Assembly: GCA_030386875.1 (NCBI GenBank)
Contig: CM059557.1
Coordinates: 56,374,514-56,438,513, forward strand
Length of the DNA stretch: 64,000 nt
Direction of reading: 5' to 3'
Origin: Morinoia aosen
Taxonomy: Eukaryota; Arthropoda; Malacostraca; Amphipoda; Talitridae
In this document: positions 11,391 through 23,304 of the stretch, one piece after another
How the letters are laid out: each line of letters opens with the position of its first letter
Numbering within the stretch: the stretch's first letter is position 1
Position numbers and translations under genes: made by a program
The notes under the pieces: model-generated
What the model was told of the DNA's origin: nothing
Database searches by the model: none
Seen by the model: only the letters and a program-made list of their open reading frames with translations

Positions 11391-13571
11391 AGATGAAATC
11401 TGTGGCATTCTGAGGCTGGACATGAAACTCATAGTAGTCTGAGGCTGGACATGAAACTCATAGTAGTCTGAGGCTGGACATGAAACTCATAGTAGTCTGA
11501 GGCTGGACATGAAACTAGTAGTATTCTGAGGCTGGACATGAAACTACTAGTATTCTGAGGCTGGACATGAAACTACTAGTATTCTGAGGCTGGACATGAA
11601 ACTACTAGTATTCTGAGGCTGGACATGAAACTACTAGTATTCTGAGGCTGGACATGAAACTACTAGTATTCTGAGGCTGGACATGAAACTACTAGTATTC
11701 TGAGGCTGGACATGAAACTACTAGTATTTTGAGGCTGGACATGAAACTCCTAGTATTCTGAGGCTGGACATGAAACTAGTAGTATTCTGAGGCTGGACAT
11801 GAAACTACTAGTATTCTGAGGCTGGACATGAAACTACTAGTATTCTGAGGCTGGACATGAAACTACTAGTATTCTGAGGCTGGACATGAAACTACTAGTA
11901 TTCTGAGGCTGGACATGAAACTACTAGTATTCTGAGGCTGGACATGAAACTAGTAGTATTTTGAGGCTGGACATGAAACTAGTAGTATTCTGAGGCTGGA
12001 CATGAAACTCCTAGTATTCTGAGGCTGGACATGAAACTCCTAGTATTCTGAGGCTGGACATGAAAGTCCTAGTATTCTGAGGCTGGACATGAAACTACTA
12101 GTATTCTGAGGCTGGACATGAAACTACTAGTATTCTGAGGCTGGACATGAAACTACTAGTATTCTGAGGCTGGACATGAAACTACTAGTATTTTGAGGCT
12201 GGACATGAAACTAGTAGTATTCTGAGGCTGGACATGAAACTCCTAGTATTCTGAGGCTGGAAATGAAACTCCTAGTATTCTGAGGCTGGACATGAAAGTC
12301 CTAGTATTCTGAGGCTGGACATGAAACTCCTAGTATTCTGAGGCTGGACATGAAACTCCTAGTATTCTGAGGCTGGATATGAAACTCCTAGTATTCTGAG
12401 GCTGGACATGAAACTAGTAGTATTCTGAGGCTGGCCATGAAACTCCTAGTACTCTGAGGCTGGACATGAAACTCCTAGTATTTTGAGGCTGGATATGAAA
12501 CTCCTAGTATTCTGAGGCTGGACATGAAACTACTAGTATTCTGAGGCTGGACATAAAACTAGTAGTATTCTGAGGCTGGACATGAAAGTCCTAGTATTCT
12601 GAGGCTGGACATGAAAGTCCTAGTATTCTGAGGCTGGACATGAAACTACTAGTATTCTGAGGCTGGACATGAAACTCCTAGTATTCTGAGGCTGGAAATG
12701 AAACTACTTGTATTCTGAGGCTGGACATGAAACTACTTGTATTCTGAGGCTGGACATGAAACTACTTGTATTCTGAGGCTGGACATGAAACTCCTAGTAT
12801 TCTGAGGCTGGACATGAAACTACTTGTATTCTGAGGCTGGACATGAAACTACTTGTATTCTCAGGCTGGACATGAAACTACTTGTATTCTGAGGCTGGAC
12901 ATGAAACTACTAGTATTCTGAGGCTGGACATGAAACTAGTAGTATTCTGAGGCTGGACATGAAACTAGTAGTATTCTGAGGCGGGACATGAAACTACTTG
13001 TTTTCTGAGGCTGGACATGAAACTACTTGTATTCTGAGGCTGGACATGAAACTACTTGTATTCTGAGGTTGGACATGAAACTACTAGTATTCTGAGGCTG
13101 GACATGAAACTACTAGTATTCTGAGGCTGGACATGAAACTACTTGTATTTTGAGGCTGGACATGAAACTACTTGTATTCTGAGGCTGTAAATGAAACTAC
13201 TAGTATTGTGAGGCTGGACATGAAACTACTAGTATTCTGAGGCTGGACATGAAACTACTAGTATTCTGAGGCTGGACATGAAACTACTTGTATTCTGAGG
13301 CTGGACATGAAACTACTAGTATTCTGAGGCTGGACATGAAACTACTTGTATTCTGAGGCTGTACATGAAACTACTAGTATTCTGAGGCTGGACATGAAAC
13401 TACTAGTATTCTGAGGCTGGACATGAAACTACTTGTATTCTGAGGCTGTAAATGAAACTACTAGTATTGTGAGGCTGGACATGAAACTAGTAGTATTCTG
13501 AGGCTGGACATGAAACTAGTAGTATTCTGAGGCTGGACATGAAACATGTATCCTTCAAGTGCTGGAGATGA
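11391..13571. repeat. 29-bp satellite, subfamily C
   Basis: About 74 units estimated from length, each tctgaggctggacatgaaac plus a 9-base tail. The tail varies among tactagtat, tagtagtat, tcctagtat and tacttgtat, and most forms contain CTAG or ACTAGT. The 20-base core matches subfamily A at most positions, so the two blocks are one family. The array decays after about 13545. Confidence 0.95.
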
Positions 13572-16500
13572 CAGCTCCGGCCGCATCTTCATTAATGCGT
13601 TAATTAAGCTTGTAACTTTTTACCTCAAACGTTGCTGTTGCATGCGATGTTCTTAGGTTTGCTTTGAAATGGTTAATAATCATTGCATCCTTTTTATTTC
13701 GTTCTTAAACGCTGCATTTCAGTTGAAATTCGTGAACCTAAATTATTACATTTGCAAGCCAGGCATGAAAGCAATTATTAATATTTTGCCAGAAACATTC
13801 TCATGGTAATATTTTACAATAACATTTGTTACGTGAAATCTGTACAGGGGTGTTGAGATTTGAGTGTATTAAGAGTGCAAGAGAAAATAAATTTTTAGGG
13901 TGCTGATTTCGAGAAAAGGTTACGAGAATTATTCTTTTATCATTTTACCTCGAATATATTATTCGATTGTTCTAAATTATTAATATACTGATATTAAAAT
14001 TTAATTCCTATTAAAAGAGACAAAGAAGCTTTTCACTTTCGCACAAGACGCCAGAATGATGCATTTTATTCGAAAATTGGCTACTGTGGTTCTTAATTTT
14101 AGGTCTGCAGTTTTCTTCGAATGATCCACAGATTACCCTCTAATTATTGCCGCTGTACAAAACTACCTACGACAAAGCCTGGCGTTCGTCCATTTAATTG
14201 ATTTAAGGAAATAGAAATAGTTTCAATGGTGGACGCGCACGCGATTTTCCCTATTGAAATTCTAATTCAACGAGAACAACTGTAGGAACTTTGTATTATG
14301 CATTACTACAAAAAATTTCACTTTAAGAAACTTACACGTTTCGATTTTTGAAACTAATTCTTCATTCACCAAGCTTTTTCACTTGGCGTTATTTCGGTTA
14401 CAATAAACCTCATTTTCTAATATATGTTTTCACCTTATTTATAAAGCTCTCCATTTTATCAACAATAACCACATTTTTTGATAGGAAGTCAATTCCTGAA
14501 AAAGATCAGAAGGAATTCCCTCGTGAATATGCACAAAATTATGTCCCCAGTCAACGGCAAAATTTACCACTAAGGGTTGCTGTGAAACCATTAAACAAAG
14601 CCTGTGGAGTTCTAAGCGGGCTATAAACTTACCTTAATTGCACGAATAACATTTTTTAACAAACCTACAGACCGCGAAGCAGTTTTCTATAATTACACTA
14701 CTTAACTTTGGATAAAACATTTCTTCATGCTCATCATGATATGATCTTTTTCATTAGCCACTCCGCTTTTTGTGCGCGTACACAGTCTGCATAGAAACAC
14801 AAGCCCAACTGGGATACTCCGTCGGCAATTCTTGCTAAAAATATCAAGATGGGAAGTAATGCTTTCAAAATTAATTCTGACAGAAAGTGGAGCAAATCCG
14901 CGGCACAACGACCCACTTCCGTAGATCACCCAGCAACGAGCGGCGCAAGGTCTAATTTCGTCCCTCCAAACAAATGCAATAAGTCTTGCATAATTCGAAG
15001 CACCAGGAGAATCTTGCCTGAAATGCTCATTTCTGGCCTCCCTCGCGCGTAATGGAAAGGAGACGCATCTGATGCACAACTGCGCAACAGCTTCATGTTC
15101 CTTTAGCTACACACAATTTTACGGTCAAAATTGTCAAGTGAGGAAGCTTGCTCCTGCAAAGGTTCTACTTAAATGCTTTTGCAAAGGCTCTACCTGAATG
15201 TATTTGGAAAGAAAGTATAAATGATATTTCTTTGCCCACGTCGTAATAACTTTTGTTTCTGTTCCAAAGCTCCAAGTACTACTATAAAAATTTAAAGGTT
15301 GGCAAGTAGTTCGGTTGGTTTACAACCCTTGAAATTTAAAATGTAGATTTTTACTGGAAATAGAAATTAAACAACGTTAGGAGGTTATATAGTTTCATGG
15401 AATGATATACCTTGAAGGTTGATTAATAATTTGTCTGAGCTCATCCTCATTGTGTGAAACTTGCCTTTTTTTGGTCTTTAGCTCAGCAAAATGGGACTTT
15501 GTCTTAAGTACGAAACGAAGAGTTAAACATAAGTTCAAGAACTACCTCCACTCCTATTGGGTTTAACAGTTGAGCATTTGCCATCCTAATGACTACTTCT
15601 TTGAAGTCCACCGAATCTTGATCCCCTTAGATCTGATAATGCTACCGTGACCACTTAAACATAATAAATTAGTAGCGTTACCAACATATAAATTTCAATT
15701 TTAACTCTCATGAAGTGAAGAGCTCTGCTGAATTTTGAAAGTGTTTTATGATTCCAATGACCGAAGTCAACAACCAATCAAAAGTGCAGTGCTCTGTAAC
15801 TGTTGAAAACTGCGAGTAGACCCTAACAATTTTAGAACTTATCATGTTTAAAGATTTTGATTACATATTCCCTCTGAAAAGTAATTCAATTCCCCAGAAC
15901 ACTCACATTTTGATACGGCGTGAAATGATTCTACGCAGTTCAAAGCACACGTGAGTGTCTGGAAGAAACTCTCGTTTTCAAGAGACTAAATGCAGGTGAA
16001 ACTCTGTTTTAAGATCAATTACACATAACAAAACTGTCAGTGAGTTTTTGATTGACCAGAAACGCATTGGGGCGAATGTGTCCTGTGGTCTTATTTCTAA
16101 TTATGAGCTTTGCGATACCTTTATTGGCCATAGCCAGGCTGCTCAACAGTTCGTCACAATGAGCACTCATAGCACATATATAACGAACACCTCTTTTCGC
16201 AAGGACTCGGAATTTGGAGGTTCGTTCTTTTCATCTTAACCTAACCTCAAGTCAAATGCAGCATTTACATAAACACAAGTGGTAGAGCTGATAGAATGAG
16301 AAAAGTTGGGAAATATAACAAATTTGGAAATTTTCCACAGGCTTAAATTGAATGAAACTAACTTAAAGCTTCAGTTAATACTCAAGACGCTAAAAAAAAC
16401 GAGTGGTACAGCCTTGACAGTAAGCAGGGACACGCAAAACAAACACTTCTTAACGAATACCAGATATTTCAAAACTCATAAGTTCCCATGACACTGACGT

Positions 16501-16859
16501 TAAAAGTTTAACCGTAATGCCGAGTTAATAACATTTTTGTTCATGAAAAACGCCGGAATGGAAAAAGAAACATTTATGAAAGAAACAGATGTTTTATCAA
16601 GTAAATGTTACCATAACAGTTAGGAAAGTTTGCCCCCTGCGTCAATGCAGGGCTGGTACCTCTTCCGAATGTATGGTTGGACGCGATAAAAAAAAGTTTT
16701 GGTTCTTCTGCCACGTTACCTTCTGGACCGATGTCCTTGTGACAAAATCCAACTGGGACTCTACTGGTGTTCCATAAATCAATGATTTCATGAGACCCCG
16801 CAGAAAGAAATTTAAAATGCATTTATCTGGAGATCTTAAAACTCATGCCTGCTGGTTCA
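13572..16859. other. no gene supported
   Basis: Unique AT-rich DNA. A two-copy 25-bp direct repeat (tgcaaagg and a tctac core) lies at 15155-15204. The overlapping frames at 14702-15079 (minus) and 14849-15052 (plus) sit in a locally GC-richer patch but show no domain. The minus frame at 16574-16822 directly follows the transposase fossil below and may be its decayed tail. Confidence 0.5.
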
Positions 16860-17640
16860 CTGGGCCCTATCCACCAATCCGGGAAGGAGTCGTTCAGTCA
16901 TTGGGGAGAATTTCTGTCAGGATGGGCTGGAGCTCCATTGTTCTGGAGCCACATTCGATGGCGAAAACTTAGAGACACATCCTCCAGCAGTTCAGGTAAC
17001 ACGTCCCTTAGAAATATTTCATCAACTAATCCATTTACATGCAGGAGACTGCATTAGAAATAACCCAATAAGCTAGTCACCTACAATGCCAACCCGCGCA
17101 TTGACACTAAACTGAGGTTGGTAATTGAACTGATGCTCATCATGAGGGTTGTCTTTTGGCCAGTCGTGCAAGTTGTGTGAGTTGGTCGCTTCATCGCGTG
17201 TAAAAGTGGTTTCATCGTTGAAACCGTACCCAATGTGCAAACCGTACTCGAGGAGTGTAGTCGGTTTAAACAGAACCTGAACTTTGCAAAATTGGTAGAC
17301 GTGTAGAGAGTTGTCATTGAGAATATGCGAATTCTCGTCACATGCTGCAGTTCAGGTGCTTTCATAATGGCTCGCAGGGAAGTAATTCTGCACGTCGTTC
17401 TCATCTGCATCAGGTAATTAATTCCTTGGGCCGGCCATAACCTCTCATGATCACGTTGAAGCTTCCTTACTCACGTAAAAGATGATGTATGCTTATGAAT
17501 ACGCGGTGTCAGCGCTTATATCGATTGAGTTTGCATTCGTGATACTATCTTGCAGCGCCTCTGCATTGTCATATGCCGCAACTTGAGCTAGACGCTCGCT
17601 CATCCGCAGTAACATCGTATTCGAAATGCATGTTATAGGG
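16860..17640 (-). pseudogene. decayed IS630/Tc1/mariner-superfamily transposase
   Basis: Reading the minus strand with frame changes gives, in order, pieces matching the insect transposase family in which a helix-turn-helix region precedes a DDE/D domain. There is a GSFN..M.GYGRP-like linker at about 17440-17460. The first catalytic block FNDETTFTRDE at 17190-17222 keeps its D. The block FSVNARVGIVGD lies at 17076-17107, LPELLEDV at about 16975-17001, WLQNNGAPAH at 16922-16948 (the usual QxDGAPAH aspartate is N), and LNDSFPDWWIG at about 16868-16900. There are several in-frame stops and at least two frameshifts. The end of the catalytic domain (SPDLTPLD type) is not found. I infer an old inactive copy; exact clade and ends are not determined. 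Confidence 0.75.
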
Positions 17641-18400
17641 ACATGGAAATGTGACTATATATAACTGAGCCTGTAAGTTGAATCTTCAACCTCCATGTGT
17701 TAAGAACTACATAATTTAAAATATTTTATATTTGTCAAAAAGTGTTTATTTTGCGTGTCCCTACCAACTGCACAGCTTGTCTTCCCGTTTTTAACACGTT
17801 ATGTCCGAGATTTTTGGCAGTTTAAGGGACGCAGCAGAAGTTTTAGTTCAAACTGTAACTCTGCCCTGCAGCATACAATCTACACTAAATTTTGATTTCT
17901 CCGTAAATAATCTAATCTCATCTGTAATTCATAAATAATAAATTGGAATGCCCCATCATAGATTACTTAACTTGTGCATATTTAATTAAAGATAGAGAGT
18001 TGCTTATAAGGATATGTTATTGTTGAACGAACTTGGCTACCCAGGGCACTTTAGAGGTTAAAAAACTTCTTTAGTCATCTAACAGGATCATGCTTTTTTT
18101 ACACAAAATTCTAAGCATGGAGAACGTTCGTGGATTTCATAGCAGTAGCATAGGTTGCTGTAAAACAAGTGTTTTTTTATTATTAATAATAACATAATTG
18201 ATGCAGGTTGGTGATTAGTTAATAATAATAGCTTGTAGCATATCCATTAAATCACAATCATTAAAACACGAGTACATTCATGGACTACGAAGAGACGGCA
18301 AAAATTCAAATTTTCGCTTACCATACCTCTACATTGAGATTTATTAATATTATGTATTAACTAAGGAAGCTTTCCTAAAAATATTTTTTGCCCTTTTTCT
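17641..18400. other. AT-rich, no gene seen
   Basis: No domain and no open frame of interest between the two transposase fossils. Confidence 0.5.
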
Positions 18401-19651
18401 TATATCAGGTTGTAACAGAAGGTCCATCCATTTTTTTAATTTGAAATAAAATGAAAATCCTATTAAAAATATATTTATTAAGTCTTCAACATAACCACCA
18501 TTTTTATTAATTACATCTTCCCATCTTGCCATAAGCTTTCAGATTCCTTCTTCATAAAATTTGGCCAGTTTGGACTCAAAAAAAGAAACTAGTTTTGTTT
18601 CGACCTCTTCTCCTGAGGTAAACCCATTTAAATGATTTTGTGAGCTCCTGAGAACATGAAAATTGGTTGAAGCAAGATCGGGAGAATATGGTGGGTGATG
18701 CATGACTTCCCACCCAAATTCTTCAATGAGATTTTTGGTTGCACTTGAAGTGTGTGGTCTGGCATTGTCATGGTGCAGAATCACTCTTTTTCGATTGATC
18801 AAAGAAGGCCGTTTTTCCTGTAAAACTGCTTTTAAACGCGTTAGCTGTTGACAGTAAACTTCAGAACTTATTGTTTTATTGTCACCCATTAGTTCAAAAA
18901 AAATCCTCTCAAATCCCACCGTACACACAAAAGAATTTTTGAGGGTGCAGTCCACTTCTTGGCAGTGGAATTGGCTTTGAACCACGACTTAGCCTCTGTT
19001 TTTTGCGCTTAACATTGTTGTATAAGATCCCCTTCTCGTCGCCAATTATGATTCGGTCTGAGAACGCAGTGAACCACAACAGGTCACACGCTGTTGCCTG
19101 CTGATTTCTGACAAATCGTGTGGGTCCCATTTCCCAGCCTTTGAGACTTTGCCAAGTCTTTTCATTTCCCGATATTTGGTCATATGGCTTACATTAAAGG
19201 TTTTGCTCAGTTCTATAGTAAACTATGGTTGGATTTTCATCAATGGCAGCTTGTAATTGCTCAGAATTGAGTTTTTTGAGCATCCTACTCTTGGTTCATC
19301 TTTCAGACTGAAGACATTCTTTTTGAAACTCGAAAACCATCTTCTGCAAGTCTTTTCATTCACAACATCATTTCCATAAATGTCTTTGAGTATTTTTGCT
19401 ACTGAGCTTGCCGTATTGCCTTCATGAAATTCAAACAGTAAAATATGCTTGAAATGCTCTTTAATTGGAGTGTACATTAGGGCTAAAAATAGTTATTAAT
19501 TACGATAATTATCACAATATCTGAAATAAGAAATAATTTTTTTATTAATTATCATAGATAAGCACACAACATTAACAAGCTGAAGTGAAGCAATCGTGCC
19601 CTAAACATATAGCTCAAAAATTGGACTGAACTTCTGTTACAACCTGATATA
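18401..19651 (-). mobile_element. full-length mariner element with TIRs and TA duplications
   Basis: Perfect 19-bp terminal inverted repeats (TATCAGGTTGTAACAGAAG) lie at 18403-18421 and 19631-19649. They continue as an imperfect match for about 20 bp more. A TA dinucleotide flanks both ends (18401-18402 and 19650-19651), the target duplication expected of the Tc1/mariner superfamily. The element is 1247 bp, the usual mariner size, and holds one degraded transposase on the minus strand. The well-kept TIRs mean the copy could in principle be moved by a related active transposase; that is inference. Confidence 0.93.
18459..19477 (-). pseudogene. mariner transposase, D34D type, inactivated
   Basis: The minus strand begins with an ATG at 19477 and an N-terminal helix-turn-helix region (HILLFEFHEGNTAS, then TCRRWFSSFK). 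A second frame carries IIIGDEKGILYNN with the first catalytic D; the usual W of DEKW is G. A third carries ILHHDNARPH with the second D, then HHPPYSPDLASTNFH. The second D and the last catalytic position are exactly 34 residues apart, which defines D34D mariners, but the third D is N. Breaks include frameshifts near 19220 and 18925 and an in-frame TGA just before MARWEDVINKNGGYV at 18532. A normal mariner transposase is about 340-350 residues, matching the total span. Clearly non-functional. Confidence 0.93.
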
Positions 19652-22600
19652 TTTCGAATTTTTTCGAACAAGTCCGATGATCTTGTTAATTTATATAACT
19701 TTTTTAACTCGTTTAGGTTGTCATGCATATGAATCAGAATATTTTCGAAACACATAATATGGTATTACTATAACAAGCTCATGCTGATGACAGGTTCGTA
19801 ATTAAGAGTTTTCTTAGCTGAAAAGTGTTCAGCATTTTCCCTGCAGATCTGTAACGAGGACGCTGAACACGATGAACAAATTATCCATACTCAAGGAAAA
19901 GAACATGATCACGCTGCTGGATATGAGCGCCCTTGAATTTTCTAGGGAAGCTTGAAAGTGCTCTATTATAACACTCAACCAAATTCAAAAGCCACACTTC
20001 TACCAATCCTCAATTTTTATGATAACGCGATATAAACAACCGATAAATCGGTGAAAACTTCGAAATTCGTATTTTTTAATTCGCATTGACTTTACAGCTG
20101 CCGTTATTTTGACATCAAAAGCCACACGCGGTTCCCGTTTTCCTGATATTGCAGCTGTCACGGCGCATCACAAAGCTCCCCCAACGGTCACTCTATTATC
20201 GCTTTCTCTGCCGAGGGGCCAACAAAGGATTCTTCTACAATGCAGACAATAAAGGTATGATTGAGCGCAGGATTGACACTCCCTCCATGGAATACGAGCA
20301 TCTTTTCTCTAGAATACCAGATCACGCCCCCTGCGCAGTCGAAATTCCCGGACCCGGAGATAAGGGGCTGACAGAAGAGAGGAAGGTGGGATCAGGAGCG
20401 GAGTCTGAAACTCGTTACGTGTCGTGAGATAGTCTCCTGGAGATCAAAGATGCCACGGAAGACGAGACCTTAAGCACCAGCCTCAACCGTGAAGTGATGT
20501 GCAACCTCAAGACTTCGTTCCATCGCTGGAAAATGAATAGATAACTTGAATATATTGACTGAGTCTTGGGGCAGAATAAAACAAGTACATAGATACCCTA
20601 TGAATATTCATGCAGTATAACGCGTTTTGAGAGTACAATTTAAATCATTGAGTTCTTCTCGTGTAAAAACAGTCGCTTGGTTGCTGTAGAGTGTGTTATT
20701 TCTGAAAATGCAAGCTGTAAGAGAAAAATATAAGATTTACTGGTGTTGTTTAAATATGTACAGAAAACCTCATATCTATCTGCTAAAAAGTGACGTATCT
20801 CATAAGCTTGAATGAAACCTTAGCTGCTCAGTTTTTCCTAGCGAATAGTCTGTAGATCGGTCATGGACTTTGAGGATCATAAGAACAGAAGAGTTAGAGT
20901 GTCAGAAGATGCTTGTGTCAGAACAGAGAAATCGTTTTTTATTTGGTATATGTAGAGTCTTGAATATAATGAAATTATGAAATATTTATGAAATTATTAC
21001 CAAAAACGTGTTATCTATATACGGGAATGAGTAATTTTTTTATTTCTCGTTTCATTCTCGCTGTAATAAAAATTAATAGCCAACACTATTTATTGGCGAT
21101 TGACATATTTTTGAGTGATATCACGGATAAAAGGATGCCCAAATGACAACTTGACGGAATTAGGTTGATGAAATTGATTTCGAAATTAAAGATTTTGCAT
21201 CAGAAATTCATGATAGAAAAACATGAGTAATGCTACCTCTGATGGCAGCTTTATTATGCCATTGGATGAATTGTTAACAACATATTTAGTGAGTATTTGG
21301 CAATTGCCAAGTAAGGCCAACTTTGGCAGTCAAATTGTCTCCTAAATTTTATTAAACACTTGCAAATTTCACGTAGACAACATCCAAAATAAAATATGCG
21401 AGAAAATATTCCATTCAATGTTATAAAAATTAGAGGTATTGGCGGAACTGATCATCACGTACCTTTCGAGTTGCAGTATTGAGGACGGAGACCTACTATA
21501 GAACAAAACCTAAGCGTGGTGCCCAAAGCTGGTGGAAACTGATATGTGAGTGCGAAGATAACGAAGCCACATCACGGATTTTTTCGTCCAGTTGTGTTCT
21601 GCTGAAAATTTGAAATGAATGCTGGCAGATTCCTTATAGTAAAGCTTTGCATCCAGTTCACAATAGGAATGTTGCTTACTCATAGTTTTGTAAATTCGGA
21701 AAGATTTTTGGTTTTCTCAAGCGCTGATAAACTTAATCATGCTGTTTTTCATGTTATTCCAAGACTTGGGCATATAATTTCGTAAAATGAGCTTTAATCT
21801 CATTAAAAATTGTGCACAAAAAACATTGTCCATAAATTTCACACTTCAACTCTTTATACCTGAAAACCGAGATCGTCATGTTCATTCTTAAAGCCACCTA
21901 ACACCTATTCTGTCCTACAGGTGTTGAGGATAAAAACTGTACATTTTAACGGAATGGAAGTAAATTTTGAAAACTATGAGACGTTCCAAACGTATTTTAA
22001 AGTCGATCTGAAAATATACTTATCATGTATAAAAAAACACAAAATTCAGCAGGAAGAACCACATTTCTTTGAAAAAAAAATTTCCACAAATTCGGGTGTC
22101 GAATGCATTATGCTTCCACGTTATTGAGTAACCTGTCATTGAAGATTATGTTGTAAGTCCTTTATACCAGCACTGTCGAACACTTGGCTAATTCTCTTTA
22201 TGAAATGAAACTGTCTTTCCACAAGGGACACCCAGAAAGGGTTCTTATATCGAAACGGAATTTTCTACGGACCATGTACTCAAAACACAAAACTTGATAA
22301 ATTGTGAAAGTGATTAGTTCAGTTCAGAAGAGAATACCCTCATATGAGAAGAACTGAGATAGAGGGGTAAGGTAAAGAAGTACTCATATTACATTTATCA
22401 CACCCACGATCATTTTACTGGCGCTGCCATTAGGTTGCAAACATGTCATCAACATCTGAACGTCAGTGAACGTTAATGAACACATTTGAGAAAAAATTAG
22501 GTAAGAAATATGATTTATTAAGGCTACTGCCTCTTTAGTCCTCTTGTAATTGTACACTAGCTTTTCAATGCTTAGCTTTGCATTTAATGCAGTTTTGTTT

Positions 22601-22718
22601 GCATCACCCCAAATCCTTTCCCGGCGTAGGCAATTTTGTCCAAAACTTTACCTAAATTTAGCTGAATGCATTTTCTTTTCGCAGTCATTCTTGGTTTAAC
22701 AATAACTTGTATTGATGC
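19652..22718. other. mostly unique AT-rich DNA
   Basis: Apart from the exon-like island at 20154-20427 I see no domain, tandem repeat or RNA gene. Confidence 0.5.
20154..20427 (+). CDS. exon-like open frame, unrecognised
   Basis: A GC-richer island starts just after a good 3' splice-site shape (pyrimidine-rich tract then ttgcag) and stays open for about 90 codons to a TGA at 20425. A potential donor (aaag followed by gtatga) lies at about 20252-20259. The peptide includes LYYRFLCRGANKGFFYN and later PDHAPCAVEIPGPGDK. No domain is recognisable. The GFFY string recalls an insulin B chain by eye, but the cysteine spacing does not fit. It may be a real internal exon, a decayed exon or chance. 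Confidence 0.2.
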
Positions 22719-23304
22719 TTAACCCTTTCGGTACGATAATTCAAATTGTTTGGGTAAAAACTTCCTGGGGAAAAAGTTGTCATTACCCTGAATTGTCAGT
22801 GAAATTGTCCTAGTGTGGTGCTTTTAGCTTAAGTAAGTGCCTTCTTCATTATTTTAATTTTAAAATTTTTTGGAATCTTTGAAGCTCGATGCTTGGCGAC
22901 AGAAATTTTTGATGTTGATAATAAAGTTTTCGTATTTACGAAGAAATTATTCATACGTTTTTGCCCGAATTTACCAAAAATCAACAAAGTTCAGAAAAAA
23001 CTTGCTCAAGTTAAATGGAAAGGGTATTGAATATGTTGCTCGGGTCCTGTAGCATGAACTTACGCGTGCTACAGGGTCCTATGGTAATTACAGGGGCCTA
23101 TGGTAACCTATGGTAATTTACGCGTGCAGATTTCTGGAATTGTTTAAAAACTAGTTTAATGAATGTTTGTAATTTCCCTAATTTTGTTATTACTCCAAAA
23201 TATTCCCTCACTAGTTAAATTAGTTTAAAACTAGGTTAGATGCCCTAAACTGGAAGCACTAGCCAACTTGGCACTGGAGTAGCCGTCAGGACCGAAAGGG
23301 TTAA
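22719..23304. mobile_element. piggyBac-like non-autonomous element
   Basis: The 578-bp core 22723-23300 starts CCCTTTCGGTAC and ends with GGACCGAAAGGG, an inverted repeat of about 12 bp. It is bounded on both sides by TTAA (22719-22722 and 23301-23304). TTAA duplications with CCCTTT-type ends are the hallmark of piggyBac-superfamily elements. No transposase domain is present; the 60-codon frame at 22870-23052 has no similarity I recognise. The internal stretch 23041-23125 repeats cctatggtaa and holds a hairpin. I infer a non-autonomous member. Confidence 0.8.
23046..23075. repeat. hairpin inside the piggyBac-like element
   Basis: CCTGTAGCA and TGCTACAGG form a perfect 9-bp stem with a 12-base loop. 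The acttacgcg/atttacgcg word occurs once in the loop and again at about 23116, suggesting local duplication. Confidence 0.65.

Noticed and set aside
20149-20427. Insulin-like B chain suggested by LCRGANKGFFYN
   Set aside because: The first B-chain cysteine is missing at the required distance, the spacing from C to GFFY is two residues too long, and no A-chain cysteine pattern follows.
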